NCBI RefSeq assembly: GCF_008065115.1 | Contig: NZ_CP042913.1 | Location: 4,115,716 to 4,179,715 of the forward strand | Direction: 5' to 3' | DNA length: 64,000 nt | From: Bythopirellula goksoeyrii | Lineage (GTDB): Bacteria; Planctomycetota; Planctomycetia; Pirellulales; Lacipirellulaceae | Shown here: positions 45,840 through 55,937 of the stretch, piece after piece | Layout: the number at the start of each line of letters is the position of its first letter | Numbering within the stretch: the stretch's first letter is position 1 | Program-made: the position numbers and the translations under genes | The notes under the pieces: generated by a model | What the model was told of the DNA's origin: nothing | What the model saw: only the letters and a program-made list of their open reading frames with translations | The model's database searches: none

Positions 45840-45867
45840 CATATCCTTGTTCTCAAAGCGTCTTGGC

Positions 45868-48249
45868 TCAAGCCGCCCTACGAGGTCGGATCGGTTCCGT
45901 GGGGCCTTGTTTGCGGCGCGGAGTCCTACTCCGCTTGGTCGCTGGATCCGGGATCGATTCTTGAGGTTCGTCGGCGTCGGAGACTTCCTCTTCGAACGCT
46001 TCCTCGTCGTTTCCATAGTCGGATCCATAGTCGGATCCATAGCCGTATCCATACCCATAGCCTCCGTAGCCGTAGGATTGCGATTCGTCGGACAAGGCAT
46101 TGGCGACGACACCCAACACATTGCATCCCACGGATTGGAAGCTCTCAAAGGCCCGAATCACGCTGCGGCGATGATTCTTTTCGGGACGCACGACCAAGAT
46201 CGCTCCATCGACTAATTGGCCGACGACCTGGGCGTCGCTCACCGCCAGCACTGGCGGGCAATCCACAATCACCCGGTCATACTGGGAGTCGGCCCACGCC
46301 AGCAGTTCCACAAATTCGTGGCTGCTTAATAGTTCGGCTGGGTTAGGACGCCGCAAACCAACCGGCAGGACATCGAGTCCTGGCACTTCGGTTGCTACCA
46401 CCATGCTGGGCGCGGATTCAGCAGGGGAGAGCCCGCTGGTCAGCACGTCAGCCAGGCCTGGCCGACCTCTGAGTTGGAGTAGGGAGGTAAAGCCAGGCTT
46501 GCGTAGATCCGCGTCGATCACCAAGGTGCGTTTGCCTGCCTGCGCCATGGCGACTGAGAGGTTCACTGAGATGGTTGTCTTGCCGTCGCCCGGTTCCGAG
46601 CTGGAAATCAGCAGCCGCCCGCAAGCGACTCCCGAGAGAGAAATTGCTGTCCGCAGGGTGCGGAAGGCCTCGGTCTCTACCGCATGCGGAAGCGTATGGG
46701 TATGGACGGTCTCCATTCCCTCTCCGGGGAGCGGAGTCAAGTTGCGAACCATGGCCAGCACGGGAACCCCCAATTGTGCCGTCAACTCTTCCGGTGAAGA
46801 GAAACGGTCGTCGAGCACATCTTGAACATAGACGATGACCGCCCCAACAGCCGTTCCACTCGCCAGACAGAAAAACACCAAGAATCGAATCTGAGGCGAA
46901 ACAGGCACGCGATCGGGGACCGGCTCGCGTACGACAGTCGCTTGAATCGGCGCTTGCATCTGCCGCATATTGACAGTCGAAATCTTTTCAAACAGCAGAT
47001 CGTATTGGGCTTCAAGTCGTGTCACTTCACGCTCCAACATGCGGAGCTGCACCAGGTCTCCACTATGCTTGGCAGCTTCCTGGCGAGCCTCTTCGAACGA
47101 GGCGGACATCTGTTGCTCTTTCTGCCAGGCTTGCTGAACCGATTGTTCCAACATCCGCTTCACCACCGGGCCGAGGTGACTCTCGGCCATGCCATTCGAG
47201 GGATTCCCTAAATTGGCGCGATAATCTCGCACATACTGCTGAGAGTTGGCGATCCTGTTTTGGAGATCCAGGATGCGAGGATGGTTGGGACCATAAAACT
47301 TCGACAGCGAGCTCAGCTCAGCTTGCGACGCGAGTATCTGTTTCTGTTGCTCCTCGATCACATTCAAATCTTCGGAACTTAGCCCTAGCGAAGAGAGCAT
47401 CATTTGCCGACCAACGGACTCTTCCATCGCGACAAGATATTGATGGATGTTCTCGCCGCGATCCAAGGCACCTTCCACAGACAGCAGTGTCGCCTGCAGT
47501 TCCAGGCGCCTCTGCTGTTCGTCCATCAAGGCGTCGTTCAGTCGCAGGGCACGTTGAATGGTTGGTTCGACCGCACTGTCGTCCTGACTGACCGCCAGGT
47601 GGCCTACCGCTTGGCTAAAGGATTGAAGCTCGTTTTGCTTCTCGGTGAGTTTGGCTTCCAACTCGGCACCCTTCTGCAGAAGACTGTGGAGAGCATCGAC
47701 GGCCGTCCCTCGATCCTTCTCCTGGACAAATTGCAGGTAGGAATGGATGATCGCTCGGACGACCGCAGCCGCGGCATCGGGACTCTTGGAGCGAAAAGAG
47801 ACATTGATGAAATTGGTTTTTCGAGTGACTCGGGCGCTGAGATTCTCTGAGAGTTTCTCGACCCACTTGTGAGTCGGCTCTCCCACCAAATCGATACGGT
47901 GTTTGGGGGGCAGCCGCTTGATCGCGTTTTGCAGTACGATGGGCGAAGCAATCAGTTTCTGATGGGTGGCCATCGTGTCTTCGGAACTCTCATGATCGCC
48001 AACGGTGGCTAGCTGATCTTGTTTTTGCTGGATAATCAAGAGTTCTGCTGTGGAAGCGTATTTTCTGGTGGCAAGCAGGTAGTAAGTCATGCCGAGCAAC
48101 CCGCTGATCACGACCGAGGTGATCACCACTTGTTTACGACGGCGAACCAGGCTCAGAAACCTCGCGATGGCCGATACCGCATCGACCGCTGGCATGAACG
48201 CGTCTTCCCTCAGGTTGTGTTTGCAATCCGTATTCGTCATATTTCGCAC
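45868..48249 (-). CDS. wzc: Wzc-like polysaccharide co-polymerase with tyrosine kinase domain
   Basis: A 793-residue inner-membrane protein controlling polymer length and export. The Wzz domain has a first membrane helix (VVITSVVISGLLGMTYYLLA), a long coiled-coil-rich periplasmic part (residues 180-430) and a second helix (FLVFFCLASGTAVGAVIVYV). The BY-kinase domain has Walker A SSSEPGDGKTTISVNL, Walker A' TLVIDADLRKPGF and Walker B DRVIVDCPPVLAV. A tyrosine-rich tail (SYGYGGYGYGYGYGSDYGSD) is the autophosphorylation cluster. Start may instead be Met19. It is followed by the damaged ligase gene (28 bases) and preceded by wza. Confidence 0.92.
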   Translation of the reverse strand: MRNMTNTDCKHNLREDAFMPAVDAVSAIARFLSLVRRRKQVVITSVVISGLLGMTYYLLATRKYASTAELLIIQQKQDQLATVGDHESSEDTMATHQKLIASPIVLQNAIKRLPPKHRIDLVGEPTHKWVEKLSENLSARVTRKTNFINVSFRSKSPDAAAAVVRAIIHSYLQFVQEKDRGTAVDALHSLLQKGAELEAKLTEKQNELQSFSQAVGHLAVSQDDSAVEPTIQRALRLNDALMDEQQRRLELQATLLSVEGALDRGENIHQYLVAMEESVGRQMMLSSLGLSSEDLNVIEEQQKQILASQAELSSLSKFYGPNHPRILDLQNRIANSQQYVRDYRANLGNPSNGMAESHLGPVVKRMLEQSVQQAWQKEQQMSASFEEARQEAAKHSGDLVQLRMLEREVTRLEAQYDLLFEKISTVNMRQMQAPIQATVVREPVPDRVPVSPQIRFLVFFCLASGTAVGAVIVYVQDVLDDRFSSPEELTAQLGVPVLAMVRNLTPLPGEGMETVHTHTLPHAVETEAFRTLRTAISLSGVACGRLLISSSEPGDGKTTISVNLSVAMAQAGKRTLVIDADLRKPGFTSLLQLRGRPGLADVLTSGLSPAESAPSMVVATEVPGLDVLPVGLRRPNPAELLSSHEFVELLAWADSQYDRVIVDCPPVLAVSDAQVVGQLVDGAILVVRPEKNHRRSVIRAFESFQSVGCNVLGVVANALSDESQSYGYGGYGYGYGYGSDYGSDYGNDEEAFEEEVSDADEPQESIPDPATKRSRTPRRKQGPTEPIRPRRAA

Positions 48250-48278
48250 GAGAGTTATGTGTAAGAGAAAGGCGTTTC

Positions 48279-49493
48279 TCAGAAGAAGGAGCTGCCGGAG
48301 ACACCGATCGTGAGGTTCATGAAGCGGCTAAACGCCTCGTAAACGGCAGTCTGCGGAGTTTGCTCGATGCTAATCAAATCCCCTTCAGCCAACAGCAGGT
48401 TTTCTGCGCCATCCTGCTTGGCTTTTTGCATACTCGCGAGGATAACCACAGGTTTGGGCTCACCTGCGACTTGGCGGATGACATACACTTTATCGGCCAT
48501 CAGAGAACTTGATCCGCCAGCAAGCGCAATTGCGTCGAGAAGTCGCAAGTCTTCCGAGGTTGGCAGTTCGAATTGTCCTGGCTCCTTCACGAGACCGCCG
48601 ACATGAATGCTGCGTTTCTTGCGGGCCTTGACCATCACGACATCGCGGTCCTCCAGATGAAACTCATCCGGCGAGTAGTGGTTGGGCAAACTGGCCAGAT
48701 CGATTCGCTGGGCTATGTGCTCCCCCGGAGGTTCTGACCAAGCGATCGCTTGAGCGGGGGGGGGACCCACGGGAAAGAGATCCGTAGAGGCGGACCATTT
48801 TACTCCTCGGTCTTCTGTCTCTGCGGAGGGCGGTGCGGTCGTGTGGTCTGCCAAGCGGGTGTACGCATTCGACTTGGCGACGTGTTGCCTGATAATCTCC
48901 ACTTCGGTGCCGGCTTCGTCGGTCAAGCCTCCTGCCAGCGCCAAGGCACTCACCACGTCGCTAGAATTCCGGGGCACTTCATGCAGGCCTGGCTTCGCCA
49001 CGGCACCGAGCACCGTGATGTGATTAACGGCCTTTTTCTTGATCTCGACGGTGATATTCGGCTGAACAAAAATTCCCCGGTCGATAGCAGCTTGGGCAAT
49101 TCGCTCGCTGGCAACCGCCGGATCGAGATTCTTCACCGCAACCGGACCGATCGGTGACAAGTCAACGGTGCCTTCTCTGGAAACGCGAGCAACCCTAGGC
49201 AGAGGCTTCTCTTGATTACGACCACTCAGGACCGTGACTTCCAGCATGTCGTCTGGGCCGATGAGCGAGTTGCCATAGCCCGCCCCCGTCAAGCGAGCCA
49301 TGTTCCCTGTTACATCGCCAGGACAAGTCTTTGCGCGGTATTGATTTGGTAGGGAGGTAGCTCGATACTGCGCCGTCCGACAACCTGTGAGACTGATTCC
49401 CAGCAGGAGAAAGACGACCCCCTTCGCATACCAGCGCGCAGCCCCCTCGATAGTCAACAGCGGGCCTTGGGATGGAAGTTCAGCGAGGAGCAT
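48279..49493 (-). CDS. wza: Wza-like polysaccharide export lipoprotein
   Basis: A 404-residue outer-membrane export protein. A signal (VVFLLLGISLTGC) ends in a lipobox, so it is probably lipid-anchored. The poly-export domain is SLIGPDDMLEVTVLSG with VSREGTVDLSPIGPVAVKNL. Two SLBB-like domains follow (NHITVLGAVAKPGLHEVPRN; RSIHVGGLVKEPGQFELPTS). The mature N-terminus and the long linker with Pro-rich ADHTTAPPSAETEDRG are variable. It is the first gene of the minus-strand operon, so its promoter lies in the gap to 50102. The true start may be downstream of 49493. Confidence 0.88.
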   Translation of the reverse strand: MLLAELPSQGPLLTIEGAARWYAKGVVFLLLGISLTGCRTAQYRATSLPNQYRAKTCPGDVTGNMARLTGAGYGNSLIGPDDMLEVTVLSGRNQEKPLPRVARVSREGTVDLSPIGPVAVKNLDPAVASERIAQAAIDRGIFVQPNITVEIKKKAVNHITVLGAVAKPGLHEVPRNSSDVVSALALAGGLTDEAGTEVEIIRQHVAKSNAYTRLADHTTAPPSAETEDRGVKWSASTDLFPVGPPPAQAIAWSEPPGEHIAQRIDLASLPNHYSPDEFHLEDRDVVMVKARKKRSIHVGGLVKEPGQFELPTSEDLRLLDAIALAGGSSSLMADKVYVIRQVAGEPKPVVILASMQKAKQDGAENLLLAEGDLISIEQTPQTAVYEAFSRFMNLTIGVSGSSFF

Positions 49494-50101
49494 CGAGTTG
49501 CTCTGGGGGTCGTGCGGATGGATTTCTCTAGGAGATTCACTTGAGAAGCAGTCGTATTACTGGGGTCAGCCTCCCATGAGAGGATCGGCAACGTGTTTGC
49601 GGTATCGAAGTTCGCGGGTAGTCACTCTCACAAAGAGACTTTTGGGACCCCATCGAGTGGATGGAATACTGAATATGTCATCAGATGGCAAGTCTGCCTC
49701 ACAAGAAGCGAGGCACTCCAGGAGGGATCGCGACAAGACTGCTAGCACAGAGTGCGCCTGATTATCTGGGGTTTTCTCCAGGAAACGAGCGGCTGCTCAA
49801 ACGCAAATCGACCGTGTCCCTTGATGCTGGTCTCCCTGCTGGGAGGAGATTGGAGCATGCATGGTCAAGGGGAATCAGCGAAACCCAAGTCGCTTCCTGA
49901 TCGAGAGATCGCGAGGAATTGCTGCTCTGGTGGTAGCACGACCATGGGAGTTGACTTGATCGAGAAACTCGATTCGCGTACGCTCCGCAACTCAGCGTAC
50001 GGTACTTTCCTCGGAACCGTTGTTTTGTTCGCCAGAAATCTGGTTATTCGTAGCCTGAGTGAACAAGAAACCCTCCTTCTCTCGGCTTGAGTTGACTTCC
50101 C
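49494..50101. other. Divergent intergenic region of the polysaccharide locus
   Basis: It should carry promoters for both the wza operon (minus) and the Wzy-like operon (plus). A 48-codon plus frame (49944-50090, MGVDLIEKLDSRTLRNSAYG then one hydrophobic stretch) ends 11 bases before the next gene; it could be a tiny membrane protein or a remnant of a truncated gene. Confidence 0.45.
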
Positions 50102-51409
50102 ATGACGTCGATACTCGGTTCAATTTATTGGCTGTTGTTAACCCTGGCTGCGCTCTGCGTTGTCTCGGTTGTTTGTGGCCGGACGAGGGCACTGAGAGAG
50201 TGCAAATGGTTTCTTCAGCTGGCGGCACTGATTTGGATGTTGACCCCTTTAGCCAAGGTCCTTTGGATCGACAGCATCATCGAACCTGCCGATTCGATCT
50301 TGCATGAAGAAATCGCTCGCACGGTTGCCGATCTTCTGCATTCAGGCGATTATGCAGAAGCCCTTAGCTATTTTGCGATCGGCAATCCCGCCTATCAATT
50401 CTTCTTAGGCGTTTTCTATACCCTCACGGGAGCTCCCGAATTCGTCACATGCGCAGTGAACTCATTTCTCGCCTACTGGGGAGTCCTCGCCTTACTGGAG
50501 ATCTATTGTCTGATTTCAAAGTGTCGTACTGCTCCACACCAGATGGTTTATTTTTACATGTTGTTGCCATCCGCCTTGGTATGGACCTCGGCCAATCTGA
50601 AAGAGGGGCCTGTGTTCTGGGGGATTTCCATGCTGCTCTACCGGTTAGCCTGGGATCGGAGAACAGCTGGCAGGCTGCGACGTGGGTTCCCTCTGCTGGG
50701 ATTTGCCGTGGTAGCCGTGCTCCGGCCTCATATTGCTCTGCTGTGGTGTCTTGCGATCTTTGGGATCGGGGTCTTAAGAACCAGGAGTATGGGTGCCGCA
50801 GTGGTCGCACTGACGGGACTGATCGTCGGATGTGTCTTAGTTCAACAATTGAGGCCGGAACTGATTGCTTCGGTCTCCAGTGATGGTGTCAATGACTCAC
50901 TTGATTCTCGCTACGAGACACTAACAAGCAGCGAAAAGTACGCAAGTCGTCATTTCACCGCCGTGAGTCCCACTCCGGTCCTTACCGGGCTGTCACTGAT
51001 CATGTTCCGGCCATGGCCTACAGAAGTCTTATCCCTCGCTGAGTTATTTGCAGGATTGGAGGTGTGGTGCCTCGCTTCCTTTGGAGCCTACAACTGGTGT
51101 CGCACGCGCCATCGGCTACGCTGTTTACTGGATTGGGATATGGTGGCAATGCTCTTGGTGCTTGTCTTATTTGGTTTCTTTTTCACGTACATGTACAACA
51201 TGGGGCTTGTGGTGAGACAGCGGATCATGGTATTTCCCGCATTGCTCTACGTCTACGCAAAACCACTCTTGGACTCGAAAAGCAAGGTCGTGAATCTACG
51301 AATTCCGCTGGGAAGAAGATTTGCTGGTTCTGGCTATCATCGTCAACCGAGAAGCTCATCTCGATATGCTCCAAGGCGGCTAGGGGATGTTTTCATATCA
51401 CGACCGTAG
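50102..51409 (+). CDS. Polytopic membrane protein, likely polysaccharide polymerase (Wzy-like)
   Basis: A 435-residue protein with about ten hydrophobic segments (for example LAALCVVSVVCGRTRA, VVALTGLIVGCVLVQQL, MVAMLLVLVLFGFFFTYMY). One larger outside loop lies around residues 255-300 (SDGVNDSLDSRYETLTSSEK). Wzy polymerases have little sequence conservation, so the call rests on topology and on the flippase and glycosyltransferase genes that follow. The last 45 residues are basic and overlap the next frame; the C-terminus may be extended. Confidence 0.65.
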   Translation: MTSILGSIYWLLLTLAALCVVSVVCGRTRALRECKWFLQLAALIWMLTPLAKVLWIDSIIEPADSILHEEIARTVADLLHSGDYAEALSYFAIGNPAYQFFLGVFYTLTGAPEFVTCAVNSFLAYWGVLALLEIYCLISKCRTAPHQMVYFYMLLPSALVWTSANLKEGPVFWGISMLLYRLAWDRRTAGRLRRGFPLLGFAVVAVLRPHIALLWCLAIFGIGVLRTRSMGAAVVALTGLIVGCVLVQQLRPELIASVSSDGVNDSLDSRYETLTSSEKYASRHFTAVSPTPVLTGLSLIMFRPWPTEVLSLAELFAGLEVWCLASFGAYNWCRTRHRLRCLLDWDMVAMLLVLVLFGFFFTYMYNMGLVVRQRIMVFPALLYVYAKPLLDSKSKVVNLRIPLGRRFAGSGYHRQPRSSSRYAPRRLGDVFISRP

Positions 51410-51488
51410 TTCGCAAGATTTCCGAAATGAATGTCCACATAACGAGTCGACCGACAACGTCCCCACTCGCAGGCTCGGCGAGGGCAGG

Positions 51489-52817
51489 ATGGCAATGAAT
51501 AGCAGAGCGTGGACCCTTCCTGTCTTCTTCACTGCACTCGCTTCGCTGGCACAAAAGATATCGCTGTGGGGCGTCGTTTTTCTCCTGGCCAAATTATCCT
51601 CGCCGGAAGTTGTTGGCCAGTATGCATGGGCCATGGCGGTTGCGCTGCCGATAACCAGGCTCGCCAGTCTGCAGTTGCCTCAATTGATCCTCACGCAGGT
51701 GCATCAATCCTTCCGACTCGGAAGCTACTTTGCGGCACACGCCATGGCGCACGTGGTCGCAATGGGACTGCTGGGGATGGTCCTGCTGCTGTCAAATGCT
51801 AGTTTCCAAACCGTTGGCCTTGTTCTTGCTGTCACCTGCCTGAGAGCCGCCGAGGGACTTAGTGAGTTGACCAATGCAGTTCAACTCAAACATCACCGCG
51901 TCGTACAGGCGGCAGCTCTCGCGATCCTGCGAGGCATCCTGGGCCTTGTGGTCATGGCTACCGTTCAAATTGCTTTTGGAAGCTTACTTATTTCTATAGC
52001 CAGTCTCACCGTCGCATGGCTAGTTTTCGCCTGCTGCATTGATGCGCCTGCGGCCCACCGAGCGGCCGCAACAACTCTCCTGGATGGTGGTCGGCTTGCT
52101 TCGTTTGCTGATCTCACTCAATTGGTCTTTTCGTCCATTCCCTTAGGGGGCTGTGCGCTGCTGGCAGTGCTTTTCGCTTGCTTGCCACGCTATTTGTTAG
52201 GCATATGGCATGACGCCTATTCCTTGGGAATCTTTGAAGCGCTGGTGGCCATCAGTGCTCCGGCCGAGATTCTTGCTCAGGCTATCAGCCGGGTAACCGC
52301 CCCGCGTTTTGCGGCCGCACTTGATGATCGAGACCGCCAGACGATCACACATCTCTACGTTACGGTCGGGGTGGTCAATTTGACTCTGGCAGTGAGTGGA
52401 ACTCTGTTGGTTCTCTTCTTCGGACCAGCGTTGCTGCGCATCGCCTATTCCGCTGATTATGCAGCGTATTCCAACCTGCTCGCTGTGCTCATGCTCGCAC
52501 GCGGTGTGGCATTTCTGTGCAACTACGACCTGCTCTTCCTTTGCATGTCACAGTACCGACGCCTGGCGTTCTCCTGGTTATTGCCCAGCATGGTCTTAAT
52601 TGCGACTTCGCTGATTACCGTTCCCGAGTATGGTCTCTCTGGCGTCATCGTGGCTGTACTTATGGGAAACTCGGTTCGCTGTGGTTTCATCCATACATCA
52701 CTACGTCGATCCCTCAGGAGCGACCGCTATGCTTCGGCTGTCCCCTTCCAGGCTTACGTCGATGGGCGAGAGCGCGACGGGGTGGGCCCTCCCAGCCCAC
52801 GAGAGGCTGCTGCTTAA
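51489..52817 (+). CDS. Polysaccharide flippase (Wzx/MOP superfamily)
   Basis: A 442-residue protein with about 12 membrane helices, starting MAMNSRAWTLPVFFTALASL (ATG two codons on is also possible; the frame upstream overlaps the previous gene). It opens as Wzx proteins do (KISLWGVVFLLAKLSSPEVV then GQYAWAMAVALPI). The second half repeats the pattern (FEALVAISAPAEILAQAISR; LARGVAFLCNYDLLFLCMSQ). It would flip lipid-linked repeat units outward. Confidence 0.8.
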   Translation: MAMNSRAWTLPVFFTALASLAQKISLWGVVFLLAKLSSPEVVGQYAWAMAVALPITRLASLQLPQLILTQVHQSFRLGSYFAAHAMAHVVAMGLLGMVLLLSNASFQTVGLVLAVTCLRAAEGLSELTNAVQLKHHRVVQAAALAILRGILGLVVMATVQIAFGSLLISIASLTVAWLVFACCIDAPAAHRAAATTLLDGGRLASFADLTQLVFSSIPLGGCALLAVLFACLPRYLLGIWHDAYSLGIFEALVAISAPAEILAQAISRVTAPRFAAALDDRDRQTITHLYVTVGVVNLTLAVSGTLLVLFFGPALLRIAYSADYAAYSNLLAVLMLARGVAFLCNYDLLFLCMSQYRRLAFSWLLPSMVLIATSLITVPEYGLSGVIVAVLMGNSVRCGFIHTSLRRSLRSDRYASAVPFQAYVDGRERDGVGPPSPREAAA

Positions 52818-52951
52818 GGGGGGGCTCAAAGCTGTCTTGCCGTGCGTTTGCCCGTTGGCTACACTCTCGCCGGATCAAGGGGACCTTGAGTCGGTTCGAA
52901 GTACGGACAGGTCGCCCGCGATGCCCGCAAATCACGGGAAAGGACGTCCCC

Positions 52952-53575
52952 ATGCGACAGGGCGGGAACAACCAACGCCGCCGGCTAGCCTACCAGCGCT
53001 GGTCACCGGTGCTGCAAGCAGGGGTTGTCGCTCTGCGCGTCTGCCCTCGATTCCTTTGCAACGCTCTGTTATCGCTGGTGCGTCATCTCCCGACGACGGT
53101 CGGCATGGCACTGCGGTATATGCTGGTAGCGCGGCTCTGCCACAAATGTGGCTCCTGCGTCGCCATCTTCGAAGGCGTGTATCTGCACAACCTTTCTCAG
53201 ATCACCCTCGGTGACAATGTCTCCATCCACCCGATGTGCTACATCGAGGGGGCAGGGGGACTGGAAATTGGTTGCGACGTATCGATTGCCCATGGCGTCT
53301 CCATTTTGACAACCGAACACGATTTTGCTCAACCAGGCATCGCAACGCGCGATGCGCCCATCCGGTTTGGTAGCGTTGTCGTCGAAAGCGACGTGTGGTT
53401 AGGCTGCGGTGTCCGCGTGTTGGCCGGAGCGACAATTCAGCGGGGGGCCGTCGTGGGCGCCGGCGCGGTTGTCAAGCAATCGGTTCCAGCGCACTCCGTG
53501 GCCGTGGGAGTACCCGCCCGCGTTGTCCGAAGTTCTACGAAACCGTCGCCAGCCTGTACCCATCGTGCTGCCTAA
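52952..53575 (+). CDS. Left-handed beta-helix acyltransferase
   Basis: A 207-residue enzyme starting at ATG 52952, with AAGGA 9 bases upstream; the longer frame from 52517 is an out-of-phase extension through the flippase gene. Hexapeptide repeats begin at GVYLHNLSQITLGDNVSIHP and continue through GGLEIGCDVSIAHGVSILTT. His in TEHDFAQPG matches the catalytic His of WcaF/CapG-type O-acetyltransferases. VVVESDVWLGCGVRVLAGAT and VVGAGAVVKQSVPAHSVAVG close the fold. It likely acetylates a sugar of the polymer. Confidence 0.85.
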   Translation: MRQGGNNQRRRLAYQRWSPVLQAGVVALRVCPRFLCNALLSLVRHLPTTVGMALRYMLVARLCHKCGSCVAIFEGVYLHNLSQITLGDNVSIHPMCYIEGAGGLEIGCDVSIAHGVSILTTEHDFAQPGIATRDAPIRFGSVVVESDVWLGCGVRVLAGATIQRGAVVGAGAVVKQSVPAHSVAVGVPARVVRSSTKPSPACTHRAA

Positions 53576-53592
53576 CGAAAGCGATCGCTTGA

Positions 53593-54888
53593 ATGCCAAA
53601 ATCAATCACCCAAGCAAAGACCGAATCATGGCTGAATTTCAACCGCCACCTTGCGCAACTCCAGCGAACTCATGCTGCGCGAGCCGTGCGGCTAATGGTC
53701 GTGGTCACGAGCGGGCAGTCAGCCGATTTACTCAGGGGACAGTTGTCATTCCTCCGCTCCAAGGGTTTTGACATCACGCTGGTTTCCGCACCTCATCCAA
53801 GTCTCTTGGCCGCGGCCACCAGAGAGAACATCAACATCGTGCCACTCTCGATGAGCCGTGAGATTCGGCCGCTGCAGGATTTGATTTCTTTGTTTCGGCT
53901 GTGGCGTCTCATGCGGGCTATCCGTCCTGAGGTGGTCAATGCCAGTACCCCAAAGGCGGGACTCCTGGGTATGATGGCTGCCTTTCTCGCGCACGTGCCA
54001 ATGAGAGTTTACACGTTGAGGGGCTTACGCTTGGAGACGACGATTGGTTTAAAAAAGCGAATCCTGGCCTTCACCGAACGCATCGCGTCGGCGTGTGCTC
54101 ACCGAGTCATTTGCGTGAGTCGCAGTCTAGCCGAAGAATATCAAGCGCGTGGCCTTGTTGATCGAAATAAGTTGGTTGTTCTCGCTGCGGGATCGTCCAA
54201 TGGTGTCAATGCCAAGGCATTCCAACACACGCCTGCCAGGGAGGCGCAATCCAGGGCGTTGCTCGACCAGTTTGGAATAGCACCTGGGGAGCCTGTCATT
54301 GGCTTCGTTGGTCGGCTCACTCGTGACAAAGGGACCGCGGACCTCGTGCAGGCATTTCAGAAGCTGACGGACCGTTTTCCCAAAGTTTGGCTGTTGCTTG
54401 TCGGTGAGGTGGAGCAGGGGGATGCTCTCGATGAGGCCACCTTAAACTGGATTCGCACGCATCCGCGCATCCTCTGTGCTGGCTTTATCAGGGACGTGGC
54501 GCCCTACTACCATATCATGAACGTACTAGCATTTCCCTCCTATCGCGAAGGATTTCCGAACGCAGTGCTTGAGGCGCAAGCGTCGGGGATCCCGGTCGTC
54601 GGTTACCGAGCAACGGGTGTCGTGGATGCGGTTTCCGATGCTACCACTGGACGCCTGGTTCCTGTCGGCGCCGTGAACGAAATGGTCGAGGCTCTCAGTG
54701 AGTATCTTAGCTGCCCCGAACTCGCGGTGAGCCATGGAGACCACGGGAGGCAGCGCGTTGAGCACGATTTTTCGAACGAGCGTGTCTGGAATGCTCTGCT
54801 GAGAGAGTACCGGCAACTGCTCCGTGTGGCTGGGATTGATAGCAACTTGCCCGAGGATCTCCAGCAGACCGAATCAAGGGCTGCATGA
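53593..54888 (+). CDS. Glycosyltransferase family 4
   Basis: A 431-residue GT-B enzyme. N-terminal domain: LMVVVTSGQSADLLRGQLSF and VNASTPKAGLLGMMAAFLAH. C-terminal domain: PVIGFVGRLTRDKGTADLVQ, then AFPSYREGFPNAVLEAQASG, the EX7E-type nucleotide-sugar site of GT4. It resembles PglA-like and exopolysaccharide transferases. It stands directly before the truncated PglC-like gene. Intact. Confidence 0.9.
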   Translation: MPKSITQAKTESWLNFNRHLAQLQRTHAARAVRLMVVVTSGQSADLLRGQLSFLRSKGFDITLVSAPHPSLLAAATRENINIVPLSMSREIRPLQDLISLFRLWRLMRAIRPEVVNASTPKAGLLGMMAAFLAHVPMRVYTLRGLRLETTIGLKKRILAFTERIASACAHRVICVSRSLAEEYQARGLVDRNKLVVLAAGSSNGVNAKAFQHTPAREAQSRALLDQFGIAPGEPVIGFVGRLTRDKGTADLVQAFQKLTDRFPKVWLLLVGEVEQGDALDEATLNWIRTHPRILCAGFIRDVAPYYHIMNVLAFPSYREGFPNAVLEAQASGIPVVGYRATGVVDAVSDATTGRLVPVGAVNEMVEALSEYLSCPELAVSHGDHGRQRVEHDFSNERVWNALLREYRQLLRVAGIDSNLPEDLQQTESRAA

Positions 54889-54933
54889 AGGTATCAGAAT
54901 TGGACGAAAGCGAAATGGGCTCCTCCAAGCGGC

Positions 54934-55290
54934 ATGGAAAGCGAGTTGTGGAATATCTTGCGCGGAGACATGAGTTTGGTCGGTCCCCGGCCGTTATTCA
55001 TGGAATATCTGCCACTGTACCCTGTTGAGCAAGCTCGACGACACGAAGTGCGACCAGGACTCACGGGATGGGCGCAAGGAGAGGTGCGAAACGCGACAAC
55101 ATGGACTGAGCGATTCCGACAAGATGGATGGTACTTAGAACAGGTGTCGTTGCGACTCGATCTCGATATCCTGCTGCGAACAGTGATTCCCGTAATCACC
55201 CGTCGTGGCATTGCCGCGACGGACCACGTTACCATGCCCCGTTGTGACGAAACATTATCTCTGGGTGAAACGCATGACCAAGCAGCCTGA
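54934..55290 (+). pseudogene. Phosphoglycosyl transferase (PglC/WcaJ type), C-terminal fragment
   Basis: Only the C-terminal third is present: LWNILRGDMSLVGPRPLFME, then YPVEQARRHEVRPGLTGWAQ and LRLDLDILLRTVIPVITRRG, ending DHVTMPRCDE. The membrane hairpin, the catalytic Asp-Glu pair and the preceding SLDELPQ-type block are missing. Upstream sequence in this frame (KWAPPSG) is unrelated. It cannot initiate glycan synthesis unless the missing part is supplied in trans. It overlaps the next gene start by 17 bases. Confidence 0.75.
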
Positions 55291-55915
55291 GGAAATCTTC
55301 GTGATCGGAGGGGGCGGTCACGGCAAAGTCGCTGTCCGCGCCGCCCAGGCCGCTGGCAAGCGCGTCGCGGCGATCTTTGACGACGATCCGGGTAAGTGGA
55401 ACTGCGTTCTCTACGGCGTTCCTGTCATGGGTCCCCTGGATGCTCTCCGCCGACGAAATGTGCTACCGACCCTCGTAGCGATTGGCGACAACAACCGTCG
55501 ACTTGCCCTCGTGGAGAAGTGGAACTTGCCCTGGACCTCCGTGGTGCATCCTGCCGCATTTGTCGACGACTCCGCCCAGATCGGCGCAGGTGTGCTAATA
55601 CTCCCAGGCGCTGTCGTCCATACCGACGCTGTCGTCGGCGATCACACGATTGTCAACAGCAATGCGACAATCGAGCACGACTGTCAGATCGGTCCGGGTG
55701 CCCATATTAGCTGCAGTGCGTGTCTTACAGGCGGAGTGCAAGTGGGCTGCGGTGTGATGATCGGTGCGGGTGCAATCGTACTTCCTGGGGTTCTCATGAG
55801 TGATTTTGCAGTTGTTGGTGCTGGCTCCGTTGTCACGCGAAACGTCCCTGCTGCCACCACGGTCGCAGGGGTGCCTGCACGAAATTTGAATCCGAGGAAG
55901 CGAAGTGACGCCTAA
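55274..55915 (+). CDS. PglD/NeuD-like sugar N-acetyltransferase
   Basis: A 213-residue enzyme starting MTKQPEEIFVIGGGGHGKVA at 55274 (the frame upstream belongs to the preceding gene in another phase). The Rossmann-like N-terminal sugar-binding domain (GGGGHGKVAVRAAQAAGKR, AIFDDDPGKW) is followed by a left-handed beta-helix (DDSAQIGAGVLILPGAVVHT; NSNATIEHDCQIGPGAHISC). The catalytic His is in ATIEHDCQIG. PglD acetylates the 4-amino group of the UDP-sugar made by PglF and PglE. It is intact between two damaged genes. Confidence 0.87.
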   Translation: MTKQPEEIFVIGGGGHGKVAVRAAQAAGKRVAAIFDDDPGKWNCVLYGVPVMGPLDALRRRNVLPTLVAIGDNNRRLALVEKWNLPWTSVVHPAAFVDDSAQIGAGVLILPGAVVHTDAVVGDHTIVNSNATIEHDCQIGPGAHISCSACLTGGVQVGCGVMIGAGAIVLPGVLMSDFAVVGAGSVVTRNVPAATTVAGVPARNLNPRKRSDA

Positions 55916-55937
55916 GGGCAACCCAGGCAGAGAATCT

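Noticed and set aside
45843..46148. Upstream extension of the O-antigen ligase frame
   Set aside because: Repetitive Met/Asp/Thr-rich sequence is the tyrosine-tail coding region of wzc read in another phase.
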